Origin: Bedellia somnulentella
Taxonomy: Eukaryota; Arthropoda; Insecta; Lepidoptera; Bedelliidae
Length of the DNA: 64,000 nucleotides
Assembly (NCBI GenBank): GCA_963576735.1
Contig: CAUYWD010000196.1
Location: forward strand, 62,001-126,000
Reading direction: 5' to 3'
The position numbers and the translations under genes are program-made. Position 1 is the first letter of the stretch. Each line of letters opens with the position of its first letter. A model generated the notes under the pieces. The model was not told the origin of the DNA and did not search any database. It saw only the letters and a list, made by a program, of their open reading frames with translations. Shown one piece after another: positions 11,001-20,880 of this stretch.

Positions 11001-11228
11001 CACGAACCTCCGACCCCGGGTCACTTCTTCCAGCAGCAGTCCTGAAGATCTGCTGACCGTTATTGCAGCGACGCCGTAAAGATCCGACACCCAATTTACC
11101 CCATCGGGGACGAAATATGGCTCCGAGACCACTCCAATGTTTATTAACCACTCCGCCATGCTTTGAAAGAACAGGTCTTGGGCAGTGGCGCAGTGGTTAA
11201 GGTTCACCTGTAGGAACCGCATAGCCAT
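8100..11228 (-). CDS. S3 ORF2: endonuclease-reverse transcriptase (1042 aa), intact
   Basis: Endonuclease, residues about 1-230: LQVNLN near the start, SEPY near 35, GDFNAK near 123, NGSSIVDL, and YSDH near 199. Reverse transcriptase, about 400-720: GLDGIP near 441, SLDIANAFN near 572, GVPQGSVLGP, and YADD near 662. A C-terminal zinc knuckle (CHHCLNCPEDSAKH) lies near 948. All catalytic residues I can check are present. The ATG at 11228 is preferred over a GTG one codon upstream, because ATG overlaps the second of two in-frame ORF1 stops (TAG TGA TG). By analogy with SART1, ORF2 would be made by termination-reinitiation after ORF1. Its predicted job is to cut TTAGG repeats and copy element RNA into the break. 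Confidence 0.93.
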   Translation of the reverse strand: MAMRFLQVNLNHCATAQDLFFQSMAEWLINIGVVSEPYFVPDGVNWVSDLYGVAAITVSRSSGLLLEEVTRGRRFVVARIGEIVVVSIYFSANDPLSDFEVFLQDLEAVVLQRRPRQVLIAGDFNAKSVVWGSPATEPFGHAVVEWATATGMAVANTGSTPTCVRHNGSSIVDLTFATPGLWALIKGWRVITDVETYSDHRYIRFDVSTSREATSSGGSSANGGPRWALSRLDKELMAEAAIVQSWSAPPDFANDIMAEVAWFSGALTEICDASMPRAGPMAPRRQVHWWSAEVAQLRRASMAAGRRCQRYRRRRRRIEAEEQEIVDAYREAKKALKIAVLRVKLASKVESLETLNNDPWGRPYKVVRQQLRPWAPPLTTSLQPHVVENVVSALFPARAAHMPPVMAAERQHEEEELLVPEVTEPELAVAIKRLKAKKTAPGLDGIPGRAWVVALEPFLEEKFRGLLSLCLAQGVFPEPWKVGKLVLLRKEGRPADSVEPSSFRPIVLLDEAGKLFERVISARIVEHLDEVGPNISDQQFGFRRCRSTVHAVLRVRAIADEAVAQGEVVLAVSLDIANAFNTMPWPCIKEALKYHVVPPYILRVLESYLSDRSITYPVREGWESRAMSCGVPQGSVLGPLLWNIGYDWVLRGANLWGVQLTCYADDTLVTARGKTYREAAIRATAGVAHVVRRIRLLGLEVALNKSEAMWFHGPRNRPPVGESAIVVGGVRIAVESTLKYLGLVLDGRWTFRAHFERLGPRLMVAAAALSRLMPNLGGPRNASRQLYMGVVRSMAMYGSPVWADALNGANAALLHAPQRLMSIRASRGYRTVSREAACLLAGSMPWDLDAKVLASTFHWREDRRTQGHWPTQRETAAYKQEVEAAALEAWALRLGQPSAGHKTVEAILPVLTQWLQREHGSLSFRLTQVLSGHDCFGKYLWRLGKEQAARCHHCLNCPEDSAKHTLEECPAWAGERAALRASIGPDLSLTAVVAAMVGSPEAWAAVASFCEHVMLAKEAAERERELADPTGRGRRRRGARNH

Positions 11229-11230
11229 CA

Positions 11231-13372
11231 CTAACTTATGACCATGGGTTCCGCCTCAGATCTTTTATCGCCACCATTTCTTGGTAAGCGATTAGACTTG
11301 TCAGGGCTTTGGTACCCTGTTCCTGCTCTTGTCGTGCCTCCTCTCTTCTTTTTATTCGAAGAGCAGGCTTTTGCACCAACAGTATGATCCGCTGGCTTAT
11401 TGGCGGCTTTGCAAACGGGGCAGCTAGGTTTAGCCCCACATTCCCTAGCAATGTGGTCTGGCTGACCGCAACGGTAGCAAATGTTGCTACGGTCTATTTC
11501 CGACTTGCACTGCGCACGTACATGGCCAGGTTCGAGGCATTTATAGCAGCGTAGCTCTTTCTTTGAAAGAAGCTGCACCCTAGCCGTTCCGTAACCGATT
11601 TCTAGCGCCTTCAACTGCAATAGTTTCTTGGCAGTAACGGTTGGACACCTAATGTGAACAGAACACAATCCGCGTTGTCCTTCCGTTATCTGCCCCACCT
11701 TTAAGTCTGATGTGGAGCAATCAGCAGCAGTTGCAATGACGACTCTCATTTCTTCTACAGAGACTGAATCGTCTAGGCCGACAAGACGTAGGTCTTCCAG
11801 TTTTGATGGCCTAGAAATTTTCACCATACTGGCATCAAAAACTTCTCTTAATTTCGCCGCAAGAACGTCCGCCTTCTGAGAGGAGCTCTCACCACCAACC
11901 TCTAGTTTTCGAGCCCCAGTTAATGCTGTCCGCATACGCAAGGGCCCCATCCCTAAGCCTGGCAGGTCCAACTTTTGCCTTGCTTCAGTCATAATTTGTT
12001 TGTAAGTAAGACCAGACTCACAAGCTTGTTCTTGAAGCGTAACTATTACTGCTGAAGTACGAGGGACTCTTAGCTTCTTTGATGCCGCTTTGTTTTTGGT
12101 CGGCTGACGGTCTTTCGCTGGAACATCCTTTGTGGACCGCTTCTTGCCCCGCCGGACCACAGTCGCCCAGGACTCTACTGCGTCCCCTGAAGAAGGGCCG
12201 GGAACAGGTTGCAAATCCGCAGCTCGAGGACCCAAAGGTTGGGCTACTTCTTGTAGGCTCACTTCTGGTGAGGATACTTTAGCAGTTTTCTTACCCTGGC
12301 CTTTGCCCTTGGCCTTTTCCGCCGTTTTTTGTTGGTTCCCTTTAGCTACAGATATACCCTTTCTTTGTGGTGCAGCGTTTGCTACCAGCTTTGGGGTTAC
12401 TCCATCTGCAGCCAACGGTGGGCGAATCCGTTTTTCTGGAAGGAGACGGCCTTCCAGTGCCTCAAGTCTGGCGTTAACCATGGTTCCTACTTGAACCATG
12501 ATTGCACGAGCTAAGTTTTCATCTGGCGAGGATGTTTTCTCCGAGGATGAGCTAATGCCGCTAATCTTTACCCTCATTTCCGCCAATTCCATCCGCAGAG
12601 CATCCATTTGGCTAGCTAAGCTAGCGTTATCGGCTTTTATCCTTTGATTTTCCTCCTTTTGCCGGGAGAGCTCTTCCTGCAACTTTATAACTTCATCAGA
12701 AGATGAACACTCCTTGAGAAGTTCATTATGATGCAGAATTTTTTCCGCCGCATTCTTAAGGTCCCTTACAAAAGTACCTTTTAAATTTCCCGATCTCTTG
12801 GCTACTTCCAGTATTTTCGAGACCCCCTCTTCGACAGTCTGAGCTAATTCTGCAGCCGAATTTTTCGCACTTAGGGCTGTCGAGGCCTGCGTTTTTTCTT
12901 TCCGAGCTGCATTACGGTTGGCTCGCTGGCTTATATCCTCCTGTTCCGTTACTATCTGCTCTTGCCGTAAGAACTGATTTCGCGCTGCTTTTGCATCAGC
13001 CCTTGCCTTGCCAACGCCTATGTATTGACCTGTGGAAGGAGGTCTTCCACGGCCTTTTTTCGGTGGTACTGTGCTACCAGCAAAGGAAGTTTCGACACTG
13101 CCATCGGAGTCTGAGACACTCAGTCCGCTCCCAGCTCGTCGCTTTCTTAGAAGATCGAAGAAGCTATTCGAGCTACCTGCAGTCTTCATTGATGAATCGC
13201 TCATCCCCTCATCACTAAAATCGGAATCCGTTAATCGTTTGCTTTGGTCGTTGGTTTGGAAGTTTTTGCCCCCCCCAGAATACGCGGGGGCGCCTTCCGC
13301 GGAAGCGGAAGGGTGGGATTCCCCCTTTCGGGGACCCACCTGGGTAATACTCTTCAAAATTTCCTTATTCAT
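11231..13372 (-). CDS. S3 ORF1: gag-like RNA-binding protein (713 aa), intact
   Basis: The ATG at 13372 lies a few bases after the GGTAGGC/GCCTACC hairpin. A type B head occupies residues about 9-37. The AT-hook-like KKGRGRPP is near 105-112, followed by STGQYIGVGKAR. A coiled coil lies at about 220-270 (EVIKLQEELSRQKEENQRIK). MVQVGTMVNARLEALEGRLL is near 293-312. Three zinc knuckles run from about 607 to 670 (CYKCLEPGHVRAQC, CYRCGQPDHIAREC, CPVC..H..C). The stretches around KRGRGRPP and between coiled coil and knuckles are rich in K and S. Similar knuckle trios occur in TRAS and SART ORF1. The ORF ends TAG then TGA. Confidence 0.92.
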   Translation of the reverse strand: MNKEILKSITQVGPRKGESHPSASAEGAPAYSGGGKNFQTNDQSKRLTDSDFSDEGMSDSSMKTAGSSNSFFDLLRKRRAGSGLSVSDSDGSVETSFAGSTVPPKKGRGRPPSTGQYIGVGKARADAKAARNQFLRQEQIVTEQEDISQRANRNAARKEKTQASTALSAKNSAAELAQTVEEGVSKILEVAKRSGNLKGTFVRDLKNAAEKILHHNELLKECSSSDEVIKLQEELSRQKEENQRIKADNASLASQMDALRMELAEMRVKISGISSSSEKTSSPDENLARAIMVQVGTMVNARLEALEGRLLPEKRIRPPLAADGVTPKLVANAAPQRKGISVAKGNQQKTAEKAKGKGQGKKTAKVSSPEVSLQEVAQPLGPRAADLQPVPGPSSGDAVESWATVVRRGKKRSTKDVPAKDRQPTKNKAASKKLRVPRTSAVIVTLQEQACESGLTYKQIMTEARQKLDLPGLGMGPLRMRTALTGARKLEVGGESSSQKADVLAAKLREVFDASMVKISRPSKLEDLRLVGLDDSVSVEEMRVVIATAADCSTSDLKVGQITEGQRGLCSVHIRCPTVTAKKLLQLKALEIGYGTARVQLLSKKELRCYKCLEPGHVRAQCKSEIDRSNICYRCGQPDHIARECGAKPSCPVCKAANKPADHTVGAKACSSNKKKRGGTTRAGTGYQSPDKSNRLPRNGGDKRSEAEPMVIS
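13268..13345 (-). promoter_or_regulatory. ORF1 head RNA module, type B (S3)
   Basis: P1 GGTGGG/CCCACC; P2 CCCC-GAAA-GGGG (a GNRA loop); P3 CTTCCGC-TTCC-GCGGAAG, a perfect 7-bp helix; P4 GCCCCC/GGGGGC. Confidence 0.78.
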
Positions 13373-13860
13373 ATTAGTTTTTGGTAGGCTTTACCCTCGG
13401 CCTACCAGCGAGCTTAACCCCCCCATCCCCTGCGCTAGGCACTGGACCCCCTCCAGACACTCATCCCCTCGGCACGCTGACCTTGGGATTAGGGTAATTT
13501 TTTATAGAGGTTTTCTTCCTCGCAGCCCAGACCTCAGTGGCCTGAGCCCCCGTTCCCACCGAAGTAGACTTACGGTTTGGCCGGCAGTATCATGAAGACA
13601 CTGCCGCCCCACAAAGACAGAACCTGGCCGACCGATGCGACACAGACGCCAGGTTCTAACACCCGCCCCAGCCGCCCAATGTGGACAAACGCTGGGGCTA
13701 AGCCGTGCACATCAGAATGTGCCACGACTTCCCGTCCGCTTACTGCTCGCTCTGGAAGCAGAGGAGAGAAGCGGACTTTTGGTACATTAGCTTCACCCCG
13801 GACTGGATTGCCCGAGGCTACTGAGCCCCCACGCCACGACAAGGCTGTACCGTGTGGGGG

Positions 13861-13864
13861 AACC
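13861..13864. repeat. Telomeric remnant AACC between S3 and S4
   Basis: Four bases separate the S3 5' end from the S4 poly(T) run (13865-13887). Confidence 0.8.
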
Positions 13865-13887
13865 TTTTTTTTTTTTTTTTTTTTTTT

Positions 13888-14279
13888 ACGTGGGGAAATC
13901 CTCATGGATTCCCCGCCGCATGAGGGTGCGACGGGGATATGTCAGACTTCTACTGACTAAAACCCCACGGGTGGCCAACTCAGGTGCATTTTGTGCGGGA
14001 CCGACGGGGAACACCCGAGGAAGACTACCATCGGTCCCGCGCACCACGCCTAACGGCGCACATCTCGGGAGGGGTAAGATAAAGCCCCTCCTTTTGCCCT
14101 CTTCTTCTTCGGAGACTCAAAGCCACCACCTTGAGCCTCCGCCATTCTCGAGGCAGGTTTTGATGGGCACCCAGAAGCCCTCACTCTGAGCACCCCCTGC
14201 CTCTGAAACCCCGCTAGGCAGATTCGTGACTACACTAACGGGGCTTCACGTCCTAATGGACGCTCCAGGAGCCGCGGTG
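13888..14279 (-). promoter_or_regulatory. S4 3' UTR, structured; terminal fold 13889-13969
   Basis: The terminal fold follows the S3 pattern. On the + strand the variable hairpin is GGTGC/GCACC around GGGACC/GGTCCC (about 13982-14046). Next come GCC-TAAC-GGC, AGGGG/CCCCT, a CCCCGCTAG/CTAACGGGG stem region (14211-14246, one mismatch), and CCGCGGTG/CACCGCGG at the ORF2 end. Confidence 0.65.
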
Positions 14280-17250
14280 CTAGTGTCGAACACCGCGGCG
14301 GCGGACCCTTCTCCGAGCTGGGTCCGCAATCTCCCTCTCTCTCTCGGCGGCCTCCTTCGCAAGCATAACAGTCTCGCAGAAGGAGGCCACCGCAGCCCAC
14401 GCAGACGAACTATCGACCATGGCCGCCACAACGGCCCCCAACGACAAATCGGGGCCGATCTCCGCTTGGAGAATCGCCCTCTCTCCACTCCAGGCCGGGC
14501 ACACCTCCAAGGTATGCTGGGCCGTGTCCTCCGGACACACCGCGCAGTGGTGGCAACGGGCAGACTGCTCCCTACCCAGCCTCCACAGATACCTACCAAA
14601 ACATCCATGCCCTGTCAGTATCTGCGTAAGCCGGAAGCTGAGAGCTCCGTGTCCCCGCTGCAACCACTGCTCGAAGACGGGGAGAATTGCCTCCACCGTC
14701 CTATGCCCGGCGCTAGGCACAGCAAGCCTTAGCGCCCAAGCCTCGAGGGCGACTGCCTGCACCTCCAAGCGGTAGGCAGCCGTTTCCTTCTGCGTGGGCC
14801 AGTGGCTCTGAGCCCGCCGTTCCTTCCGCCAGTGGAACGTCGACGCGAGGACTTTCGCGTCTAGGTCCCACGGCATCGACCCCGCCATCAGGCAGGCAGC
14901 CTCGCGAGAACTCGACACCCTAGTGGCCATGAGCCTTTGCGGCGCATGAAGCAGCGCCGCGTTTGGCCCATCAAGGGTGTCAGCCCATATCGGGGCGCCG
15001 TACATGGCCATCGACCGCACGACCCCCGCATATAGCTGCCTGCAACCTGACCTGGGGCCCCCCAGGTTTGGCAGCAGCTTACAAAGAGCCGCTGCTGCCA
15101 CTATCAATCTCGGCCCCAGGCGCTCAAAGTGGGCGCGGAAGGTCCAACGGCCGTCGAGAATTAAACCCAGATAATGTAGCGTTGTCTCGACGGCAATCCT
15201 CACCCCGCCCACTACTATGGCGGAGTCCACCGGCGGGCGATTCCGAGGCCCATGAAACCACATGGCCTCGGATTTATTCAGGGCCACTTCTAGGCCCAAC
15301 AGTTTGATGCGGTGCACCACCTGGGCTACGCCAGCCGTAGCCCGGATGGCGGCCTCGCGAAACGTTTTCCCTCGAGCCGTAACCAGGGTGTCATCGGCGT
15401 AACACACTACCTGGACACCCCAGAGGTTGGCGCCGCGCAGAACCCAATCATACCCGATGTTCCACAGGAGCGGGCCCAAAACAGACCCCTGCGGAACACC
15501 GCACGTAACTTCGCGACGACACCACCCCTCCCGAACCGGATAAGTGATTTGCCGGTTCGAGAGGTACGACCCGAGAATTTCCCTCAAATAGGGAGGCACT
15601 TGGTGATAGATAAGTGCCTCCCTTATGCACGAATAGGGCAAGGTGTTGAAGGCATTCTTTATGTCCAAAGAGGTTGCCAGCACCACCTCGCCCTGCGAGA
15701 CCGCCTCGTCCGCTATATCACGGACGCATTGCACCGCATCGACCGCTGAGCGGCAGCCGCGGAAGCCGAATTGCTGGTCCGATAGGTTCGGACCAGTCTC
15801 CTCCAAATGCCCGACGATGCGGGAGGACACTATCCGCTCTAAGAGCTTTCCCACCTCGTCGAGCAAAACGATGGGCCGGAACGCCGAGGGCTCAAGTGAG
15901 TCGGCGGGGCGCCCCTCCTTGCGCAACAACACCAATTTCCCCGTTCTCCAAGGCTCTGGAAACACTTTTCTCTCCAGGCACAAGGAGAACAGATTACACA
16001 TCCTTTCGGCAAGGAAGGGCTTCAGCGCCACCACCCAGGCCTGCCCCGGGATACCATCCAAGCCCGGAGCCGTCTTTTTTGCCTGGAGGCGCTTGACGGC
16101 CACCGCCAACTCTGGTTCGGTGACCTCCGGCACCACCTCTTCAGCTTCCGCAGCCGCGACATACCCGCCCATGACAGGGGCTGGATGTTCCTCTCTTGTC
16201 GGAAACAAGGCCGAGACCACACTCTCCACAACGTTGGGCTGGAGACTACTCGTTAAGGGGGGTGCCCAGGGGCGAAGCCTCTGCCTCGCCAACCTATACG
16301 GCCGCCCCCATGGATCGTTGTCGAGCGTCTCCAGCAGTTCCTTCTTTGAGGCAATTTTGGCCCTAAATACAGAGTCTTTAAGGGCCCGTTTTGCCTCTCG
16401 TAATATGTCGTAGAGGCGGTTCTCTTCGGCCTCGTTCCGACGCGCACTTCTTCTGTGGCGGGTATACTGGCGCTTTGCCGCAATGCACGCTACGCGCAAC
16501 TGCGCGACTTCAGCGTTCCACCAGTACACCCGCCGTCTCGGAGCCATAGGGCCCGCGCGGGGCATCGATGCGTCGCAGATCTCTGTGAGGGCATCACGAA
16601 ACCACGTCACCTCGTCGTTTAGGTCGGCAGCCCGTCCTGGACCGGTCAGCCATGACTGAACAATGGCAGCCTCAGTCATGAGCTCCTTGTCCAGTTTTCC
16701 GAGGGCCCATCTTGGTCCCCCATTAAACGACGGACCGCGAGACGGGGCGGTCTGACGGGTCGTGGAGACATCGAATCGGATGTAACGATGATCCGAAAAT
16801 GTCTCCACATCCGTGATTACCCTCCAGCCCTTAATCAGGGCCCAGAGTTCGGGAGTAGCAAAAGTCAGATCGACGATTGAGCTCCCGTTGCGACGCACGC
16901 ACGTGGGTGTCGATCCTCTGTTGACGACAGCTAGACCTAGAGCCGTCGCCCACTCAACTACAGCGTCGCCGAATGCATTTGCATGTATCGCCGGGGAACC
17001 CCAAGCAACTGACTTGGCATTAAAATCCCCGGCGATCAGCACCCGACGAGGGCGGCTACGGAGAACCACTGCTTCCACATCGCTCAGCAAGACTTCGAGG
17101 TCAGCAAGCGGACGGTTGGGGGAGAAGTATAAGGAGATTGTAACTTCCTCCCCCACTAACGCCGCAACAAATCCATGACCTCGAGTCACATCCCTGAGCT
17201 GCAAGCCAGCAGCCCCCGAGATGACAATAGCCGCCACGCCGTCTAAGTCC
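14280..17250 (-). pseudogene. S4 ORF2, N-terminally truncated
   Basis: The frame is open from the 5' breakpoint to the stop, with no own start codon. About 48 residues of the endonuclease are missing, including LQxNLN and SEPY, so endonuclease activity should be lost. GDFNAK, SIVDL, YSDH, GLDGIP, SLDIKNAFN, GVPQGSVLGP, YADD and CHHCAVCPED remain. Five residues are also missing after RLMATRVS (S13 reads VSRGYRTVSRE). The sequence follows the S13 subfamily (GHGFVAALVGEEV, NRPLADLEVLL) rather than neighbouring S3 or S5. Confidence 0.88.
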
Positions 17251-17255
17251 GGGGG

Positions 17256-17292
17256 AACCTAACCTAACCTAACCTAACCTAACCTAACCTAA

Positions 17293-17294
<2 letters not shown>
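17256..17294. repeat. Telomeric repeat, 7.8 units of AACCT
   Basis: This is a perfect tract between S4 and S5, exactly as long as the S2/S3 spacer. Confidence 0.95.
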
Positions 17295-17333
<39 letters not shown>

Positions 17334-17335
<2 letters not shown>

Positions 17336-17730
17336 GTGGGGAAATCCTCATGGATTCCCCGCCGCATGGGGGTTGCGACGGGGATATGTCAGACTCGTAC
17401 TGACTAAAACCCCACGGTGGCCCTTCTCGGTGCATAACTGTATTAGGGGTCCTTGAAGACTTCACCGGAGGTAATATTCCTCGGACCCCTTGCACCTACG
17501 CCAAATGGCGTGACTCTCGGGAGGGTGTTGTTCCACCCCCCTTTAAATTCACCTTCAGCTTGCAGCGGACGCTCAGGGCCACCTGAGCGTCCGCTTCATC
17601 TCGGGCAGGGTTTGGTAGCGCGCAAATAACCCCCTTTGCGCGCCTCCTGCCCGTGGAGCCCCACTTTCGGCGACGCACGCCATATGGGGGCTCCGTGGTC
17701 TAAGAAGACCCTACCAAAGGCCGCGGTGCA
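17334..17730 (-). promoter_or_regulatory. S5 3' UTR, structured; terminal fold 17335-17416
   Basis: On the + strand the variable hairpin pairs GGGGTCC/GGACCCC inside GGTGC/GCACC (about 17430-17495). The next stem is CGGACGCTCAGG/CCTGAGCGTCCG, a perfect 12-bp helix at 17568-17595. GCGCGCAAA/TTTGCGCGC replaces the GCGCGCAGA/TCTGCGCGC of S3, a two-sided change. Confidence 0.7.
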
Positions 17731-20700
17731 TCAAGGGTTCCTGGCACCGCGGCGACGACGGCCCCTTCCAGTGGGGTCCGCCAACTCTCTCTCTCGTTCG
17801 GCGGCCTCCTTTGTAAGCATGACTCGTTCGCAAAAGGAGGCCACCGCAGCCCACGCATCGGGTCTCTCCACCATTGCCGCAACAACGGCTGGTAGAGAGA
17901 GATCCGGGCCGATAGCCGCCCGGAGTGTTGCCCTCTCCAAATCCCACGCTGGGCACTCCACAAGTGTGTGCTTCGCTGTGTCTTCGGGGCAATTTACACA
18001 GTGGTGGCACCGGGCAGCCTGCTCTTTGCCCAGCCGCCACAGGTACTTACCAAAGCATCCATGCCCGGAAAGGACCTGTGTCAGCCGGAAGCTCAGAGCT
18101 CCGTGCTCCCGTTGCAACCACTGCGTAAAGACGGGGAGGATGGCCTCCACCGTCTTGTGCCCCGCACTAGGCTGACCCAGCCTCAGTGCCCAAGCGTCGA
18201 GGGCAGCGGCCTCTTCTTGCTGCTTGTAGGCCGCTGTTTCCCGATCCGTGGGCCAGTGGCCCTGCGTCCGCCGTTGTTCCCGCCAGTGGAAGGTTGAAGC
18301 AAGTACTTTTGCATCCAACTCCCACGGCATTGAACCCGCCATTAGGCAGGCAGCCTCTCGAGACACCGTCCGGTAGCCTCTTGACGCCCTGGCAGCCATC
18401 AGTCGCTGCGGCGCGTGAAGTAGCGCCGCGTTTGACCCCTGCAGGGCGTCCGCCCATACTGGGGAGCCGTACATGGCCATGGACCGTACGACCCCCATGT
18501 AGAGCTGCCTGCACGCGCTCCTGGGGCCCCCAAGGTTGGGCAGAAGTCTGCAAAGCGCAGCTGCCGTAACCATCAACCGGGGCCCCAAACGCTTGAAGTG
18601 AGCGCGGAACGTCCAAGTGCCATCGAGTAATAGTCCGAGGTAGTACAGAGTAGACTCGACGGCAATCCTCACGCCACCCACAACGATGGCGGATTCACCG
18701 ACTGGCGGACGATTCCGAGCGCCATGGAACCACATGGCCTCGGACTTATTCAGGGCCACTTCAAGACCCAACAACCTAATTCTACGCACCACGTGCGCCA
18801 CTCCCGCAGTTCCGCGTATGGCGGCCTCTCTATAAGTCTTGCCTCGAGCCGTCACTAGGGTGTCATCTGCGTAACAGGTAAGTTGGACACCCCAGAGGTT
18901 GGCGCCGCGTAAGACCCAGTCGTAACCGATGTTCCACAGGAGTGGGCCCAAGACTGAACCCTGTGGAACACCGCAAGACATTTCGCGGCGGCCCCAACCC
19001 TCCCGAACCGGGTATGTGATGAAACGGTCCGAGAGGTACGACTCGAGTATCCTCATTAAGTAGGGAGGCACGCTGTGATATTTAAGTGCCTCCACAATGC
19101 AAGACCAGGGCATGGTGTTGAAGGCATTTTTTATATCGAGCGATACCGCCAACACCACCTCGCCCTGGGAGACCGCCTCGTCCGCTATTGAGCGGACCCG
19201 CAGAACCGCATGCACAGTCGAGCGACAGCGCCGGAAACCGAACTGCTGATCCGAAAGATTCGGACCAGCTCCCTCCAGATGCCCGACGATTCGGGCAGAA
19301 ACCACTCTCTCCATCAGTTTGCCCGCCTCATCGAGCAACACAATTGGTCGAAAAGAGGAGGGTTCTACAGAGTCGGCGGGGCGCCCTTCCTTCCGCAACA
19401 AAACGAGTTTGCCCGTCTTCCACGGCTCTGGAAAAACACCTTGTTCCAGGCACGTGGTGACTAGGCCCCGAAATCTCTCCTGCAGGAAGGGCTTGAGCGC
19501 CACTACCCATGCCTGCCCCGGAATCCCATCTAGTCCCGGGGCTGTTTTCTTCCTTTTGAGGCGCTCTATGGCCACCGCCAACTCTGGTTCGGTTACCTCG
19601 GGGACCAAGAGATCGTCCCCCGAGGGCTGTCGCTCTTCAGACATCACGGGGGGCTGAAGCGCCCCCCTGGCCGGGAACAGGGCCGAGACCACGTCCTCCA
19701 CCACGTGTGTCTGGAGGCTTATTGTGAGCGGAGGCGCCCAGGGGCGCAGCTTTTGCCGTGCCACCCTGTACGGGCGCCCCCATGGGTCATTATTTAAAGC
19801 CTCCTGCACTTCCCTCCTTGAAGCTTCTTTGGCCCTGATTATGGCAATCTTCAGGGCCCTTTTCGCTTCGCGGAATACTTCCACGCGGCGGAATTCCTCG
19901 GCCTCGTCCCGAGGTCTTCTTCTCCTCTGCCTTTTGCACCGGCGGCGCGCCACAATGCTCGCTTGACGAAGTTGAGCGATTTCGGCGGACCACCAGTGCA
20001 CTTGGCGTCTCGGAACCATTGGTCCCACGCGGGGCATCGATGCGTCGCATATCTCTGTGAGGGCTTCACGAAACCAGCTCACCTCGGCACTGATGTTATC
20101 GGCAGTATCAGGCGGTGCCGACATCCAGGACTGGACAATAGCCGCTTCCTCCATCAGCTCTTTGTCCAGTTTTTTGAGGGCCCATCTTGGTCCCCCATTT
20201 GCCGAAGGTCCACCTGACACGGTGGCCGGTTGGGACGTGGAGATGTCGAACCGGATGTACTGGTGGTCCGAGTATGACTCCACGTCCGTGACTACCCTCC
20301 AGCCCTTGATCAGGGCCCAGAGACCGGGAGTTGCGAAGGTCAAGTCGACAATCGAACTCCCGTTATGCCGAACGCATGTAGGTGTCGAACCTCTGTTGGC
20401 CACGGACACTCCCGTGGCCGTCGCCCATTCCACAACCGCCTCACCGAAAGCTTCTGTCGCCGGAGAACCCCATGCCACGGATTTGGCATTGAAGTCCCCA
20501 GCGACCAATACTTGGCGTGGGCGACGTTGCAGGACTGCTGCTTCCAGTTCCTCAAGGAACTCTTCGAAGACGGAGAGCGGCTCGTTTGGGGAGAAATAGA
20601 TTGAGAAGACAACAATCTGTCCCACACGAGCCGCGACGAAACCCCGGCCCCGAGTTACCTCCTCCAGCAGCAGTCCCGACGAGCTGCTGACGGTTATAGC

Positions 20701-20880
20701 CGCTACTCCATTTAGGTCCGACACCCAATTTACCCCCGTAGGAACAAAGTATGGCTCCGAGACTTCTGATTTCATCTTTTTACCACGACGAACCACTGTG
20801 GACCAGGTCTCTGCCTGCGGTGTCACAGATGTGCTAGCAGTTGGTTGCACCTTCGAGCCTGTTTTTGACCGCCTTTTGAG
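17731..20880 (-). pseudogene. S5 ORF2 fused to a remnant of ORF1
   Basis: From about 20770 to the stop this is a normal ORF2: GDFNAK, YSDH, GLDGIP, SLDIKNAFN, YADD and CHHCVNCPED. The first 33 or so ORF2 residues (LQxNLN block) are replaced by an ORF1 piece ending WSTVVRRGKKMKSE, which runs in frame into VSEPYFVP. The ORF1 zinc knuckles and the stop-start junction are lost. The fused frame has no clear ATG and is out of frame with the upstream ORF1. A single long polypeptide is therefore unlikely without frameshifting. Confidence 0.85.

Larger units (their letters stand above)
7681..13860 (-). mobile_element. S3: structurally complete SART-like element
   Basis: This 6.18-kb unit has a poly(A) run, 3' UTR, uninterrupted ORF2 and ORF1, a full 5' UTR (13373-13860) and telomeric sequence on both sides. 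It is the only copy in the window with no visible lesion, so it is the best candidate for a competent master copy. The 5' UTR holds the same 10-bp AGAACCTGGC stem as S2, a GTCCGCTT/AGCGGAC stem and one U-tract/GAGG hairpin (ATTTTTTATAGAGGTTTTC on +). Confidence 0.92.
13865..17255 (-). mobile_element. S4: SART-like element lacking ORF1 and most of the 5' UTR
   Basis: Poly(A), 3' UTR and most of ORF2 are followed directly by GGGGG and telomeric repeat. The coding sequence breaks off at about 17250 (GTCTAAGTCC on +), where other copies continue. The five G that follow equal the 5' terminus of full-length units, so the copy may keep its true end after internal loss; chance or microhomology is possible. 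It belongs with S13 by ORF2 and 3' UTR sequence. Confidence 0.8.

Noticed and set aside
17295..17495. Lysine-run peptide from the S5 3' end
   Set aside because: It is a translation of poly(A) plus 3' UTR.
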